Assembly (NCBI GenBank): GCA_036260075.1
Contig: DATAAM010000137.1
Span: 1-7,379 of the forward strand
Source of the DNA: DATAAM01 sp036260075
GTDB taxonomy: Bacteria > Actinomycetota > Acidimicrobiia > Acidimicrobiales > JAHWLA01
Direction: 5' to 3'
Length of the DNA: 7,379 bases
Part shown: positions 6,466 through 7,379 of the stretch, one piece after another
How the letters are laid out: each line of letters opens with the position of its first letter
Numbering within the stretch: position 1 is the first letter of the stretch
The notes under the pieces: model-generated
What the model saw: the letters and a program-made list of their open reading frames with translations, nothing else
The model's database searches: none
Told to the model about the DNA's origin: nothing
Translations under genes and position numbers: made by a program

Positions 6466-6981
6466 TTGACCATCGTGGTGCTGCTTTTCCTCGCCGTGAT
6501 CTGGGCCGCAGTGCTCGTCCCCCCGATGCTCCGGGCTCGGGCGGAGGGCAGGCCGGCGGATTCGATCGGCAACTTCCGTCATCAGCTCTCCGTGCTCCAG
6601 CGGACGGCGCCCGGGCTCGTGGCGCCCGCCAACACGCTGCGGGCACCGATGCCGATGGGCCCCTACCGGCCGGTGGCGCCGGGGCTGTCCATCCGCTCGG
6701 TGTCGCCCGAGGCGGCCCGTCGGGCCCGCACGCTGAAGCGGCGGCGCGACGTGCTGTTCGGGCTGCTGGGCGCCATGGGCGGGTCGCTGGTGCTCGGGCT
6801 GCTGCCGTCGCTGCGGGTGCTGTGGGGGCTGCACGTGGTGCTCGACGTGCTGTTCGTGGCCTACGTGGCCCTGCTGGTGCGGATGCGCAACCTCGCGGCC
6901 GAGCGGGAGATGAAGCTGCGGTTCCTGCCGTCGACGCCCGCGCCTGAGCCCGCGCTCCTGCTGCGGCGCTCGGCCCACTGA
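6466..6981 (+). CDS. sepX: SepX/GlpR-like divisome membrane protein
   Basis: The 171-residue membrane protein has a first helix at about residues 3-20 ending in VPPMLRAR, a polar and proline-rich loop to about 95, the basic stretch RRARTLKRRR at 85-94, and two closely spaced helices at about 96-113 and 118-138, the second reading LDVLFVAYVALLVRMR. This layout, the basic stretch before the helix pair and the gene position downstream of galU, moeA and moaC match the actinobacterial SepX/GlpR proteins, which in Streptomyces and Corynebacterium act in cell division and polar growth, GlpR as receptor of the MoeA-like Glp. The match is by architecture and neighbourhood, not by a catalytic motif. 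The TTG at 6466 has AAAGGTAGG nine bases upstream. GTG at 6475 or 6478 are alternatives that trim the first helix slightly. The stop overlaps the next frame. Confidence 0.62.
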   Translation: MTIVVLLFLAVIWAAVLVPPMLRARAEGRPADSIGNFRHQLSVLQRTAPGLVAPANTLRAPMPMGPYRPVAPGLSIRSVSPEAARRARTLKRRRDVLFGLLGAMGGSLVLGLLPSLRVLWGLHVVLDVLFVAYVALLVRMRNLAAEREMKLRFLPSTPAPEPALLLRRSAH

Positions 6982-7379
6982 ACCGATCGGAGGAGCTGCA
7001 GGGCCTGCTGGGGCCGATCCTCGAGCAGCTGGATGCGGCCCACCGCGCCCGGGAGTCGGGCCTGGCCGCGTGCCGGCGCACCATCCGAGCGTGCGGGCAG
7101 GCCATCCGCGCCGTCCACCGGCGGGAGGAGGCCGACGTCGAGCGGTTCGTGGGCGAGGCGCACGACGCCTTGCGGGAGGCGCAGCAGGCGCTGGGGCCGC
7201 ACCCCTCGATCGCCTTCGCCGGCTTCCTCCACGACGCCGAGAAGGAGTACGCCGAGGCGGTGCTGACGGGCGCGCTGGTCGGCGGCCGCTCGCTGCCCGA
7301 GGCGGCGGACATCGGCGTGCAGCCGGTGGCGTGGCTGTGCGGGCTGTGCGAGGCGGCATCGGAGCTGCGGCGGCACCTG
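6978..7379 (+). CDS. Translin-family protein, 3' end outside the window
   Basis: An open frame of 134 codons runs to the window end. It encodes a helical protein resembling translin/TRAX and archaeal translin-like proteins, which bind RNA or single-stranded DNA; TRAX-type members are ribonucleases. From the CTG at 6978, residues 22-50 hold the Arg-rich helix with RRTIRACGQAIRAVHRREE, 88-94 read EKEYAEA (like the QEYxEA metal-binding helix of TRAX, Glu90 and Glu93), and 122-132 read GLCEAASELRR (like GLxDxxGELRR, with Glu125 where Asp is usual). An in-frame TGA at 6945-6947 limits the start, and no ATG, GTG or TTG occurs before about 7149, which would remove the conserved first helix. CTG at 6978 overlaps the previous stop as CTGA; CTG at 7005 lies 11 bases after GGAGG (6989-6993). 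The missing C-terminus is probably several tens of residues. Confidence 0.65.
   Translation, partial: MNRSEELQGLLGPILEQLDAAHRARESGLAACRRTIRACGQAIRAVHRREEADVERFVGEAHDALREAQQALGPHPSIAFAGFLHDAEKEYAEAVLTGALVGGRSLPEAADIGVQPVAWLCGLCEAASELRRHL

Overview
The window looks like chromosomal core DNA from a high-GC Actinomycetota bacterium, possibly Acidimicrobiia or a relative. The reasons are the strong G/C bias, frequent GTG starts, several genes with a TAnnnT element just upstream of the start codon and no Shine-Dalgarno sequence (the leaderless pattern common in actinobacteria), and a gene neighbourhood that I recall as typical of actinobacteria: FmdB zinc ribbon, MTA phosphorylase and SAF protein beside galU, moeA, moaC and a SepX/GlpR-type membrane protein. 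The taxonomic placement is inference. No mobile element, CRISPR array, tRNA or rRNA was recognised.

Layout. Positions 1-17 form a perfect hairpin, the likely end of an upstream transcription unit. A small one-helix membrane protein (51-242, +) follows and overlaps tail to tail with a leftward block. Reading leftward, that block holds an FmdB-type zinc ribbon (2074-1823), S-methyl-5'-thioadenosine phosphorylase (1693-884) and a membrane-anchored CpaB-like SAF protein (831-217). The 129-base gap between the first two contains several inverted repeats. A 48-base divergent promoter region (2075-2122) separates this block from a rightward block: plsY (2123-2710), galU (2707-3591), moeA (3588-4793), moaA (4804-5778), moaC (5795-6310), a SepX/GlpR-like membrane protein (6466-6981) and a 3'-truncated translin-like gene (from about 6978 to the window end).

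How the genes work together. plsY, galU and moeA are chained by two 4-base GTGA stop/start overlaps, so they are probably translationally coupled. PlsY makes lysophosphatidic acid for membrane lipids and GalU makes UDP-glucose for the envelope. MoaA and MoaC together convert GTP to cyclic pyranopterin monophosphate, the first intermediate of molybdenum cofactor, and MoeA inserts molybdate at the last step. moaD, moaE and moaB/mog are not in the window. moaA and moaC each carry their own leaderless-type promoter signature, so the Mo-cofactor genes may not be one transcript. In actinobacteria some MoeA-like proteins (Glp) work with a membrane receptor (GlpR/SepX) in cell division. A moeA and a SepX/GlpR-like gene so close together raises that possibility here.

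The region is mainly housekeeping. The points most worth a second look are the translin-like gene with no ATG, GTG or TTG start, the possible Glp-GlpR pair split by moaA and moaC, the recurrent leaderless promoter signature, and the palindrome cluster upstream of the MTA phosphorylase gene.
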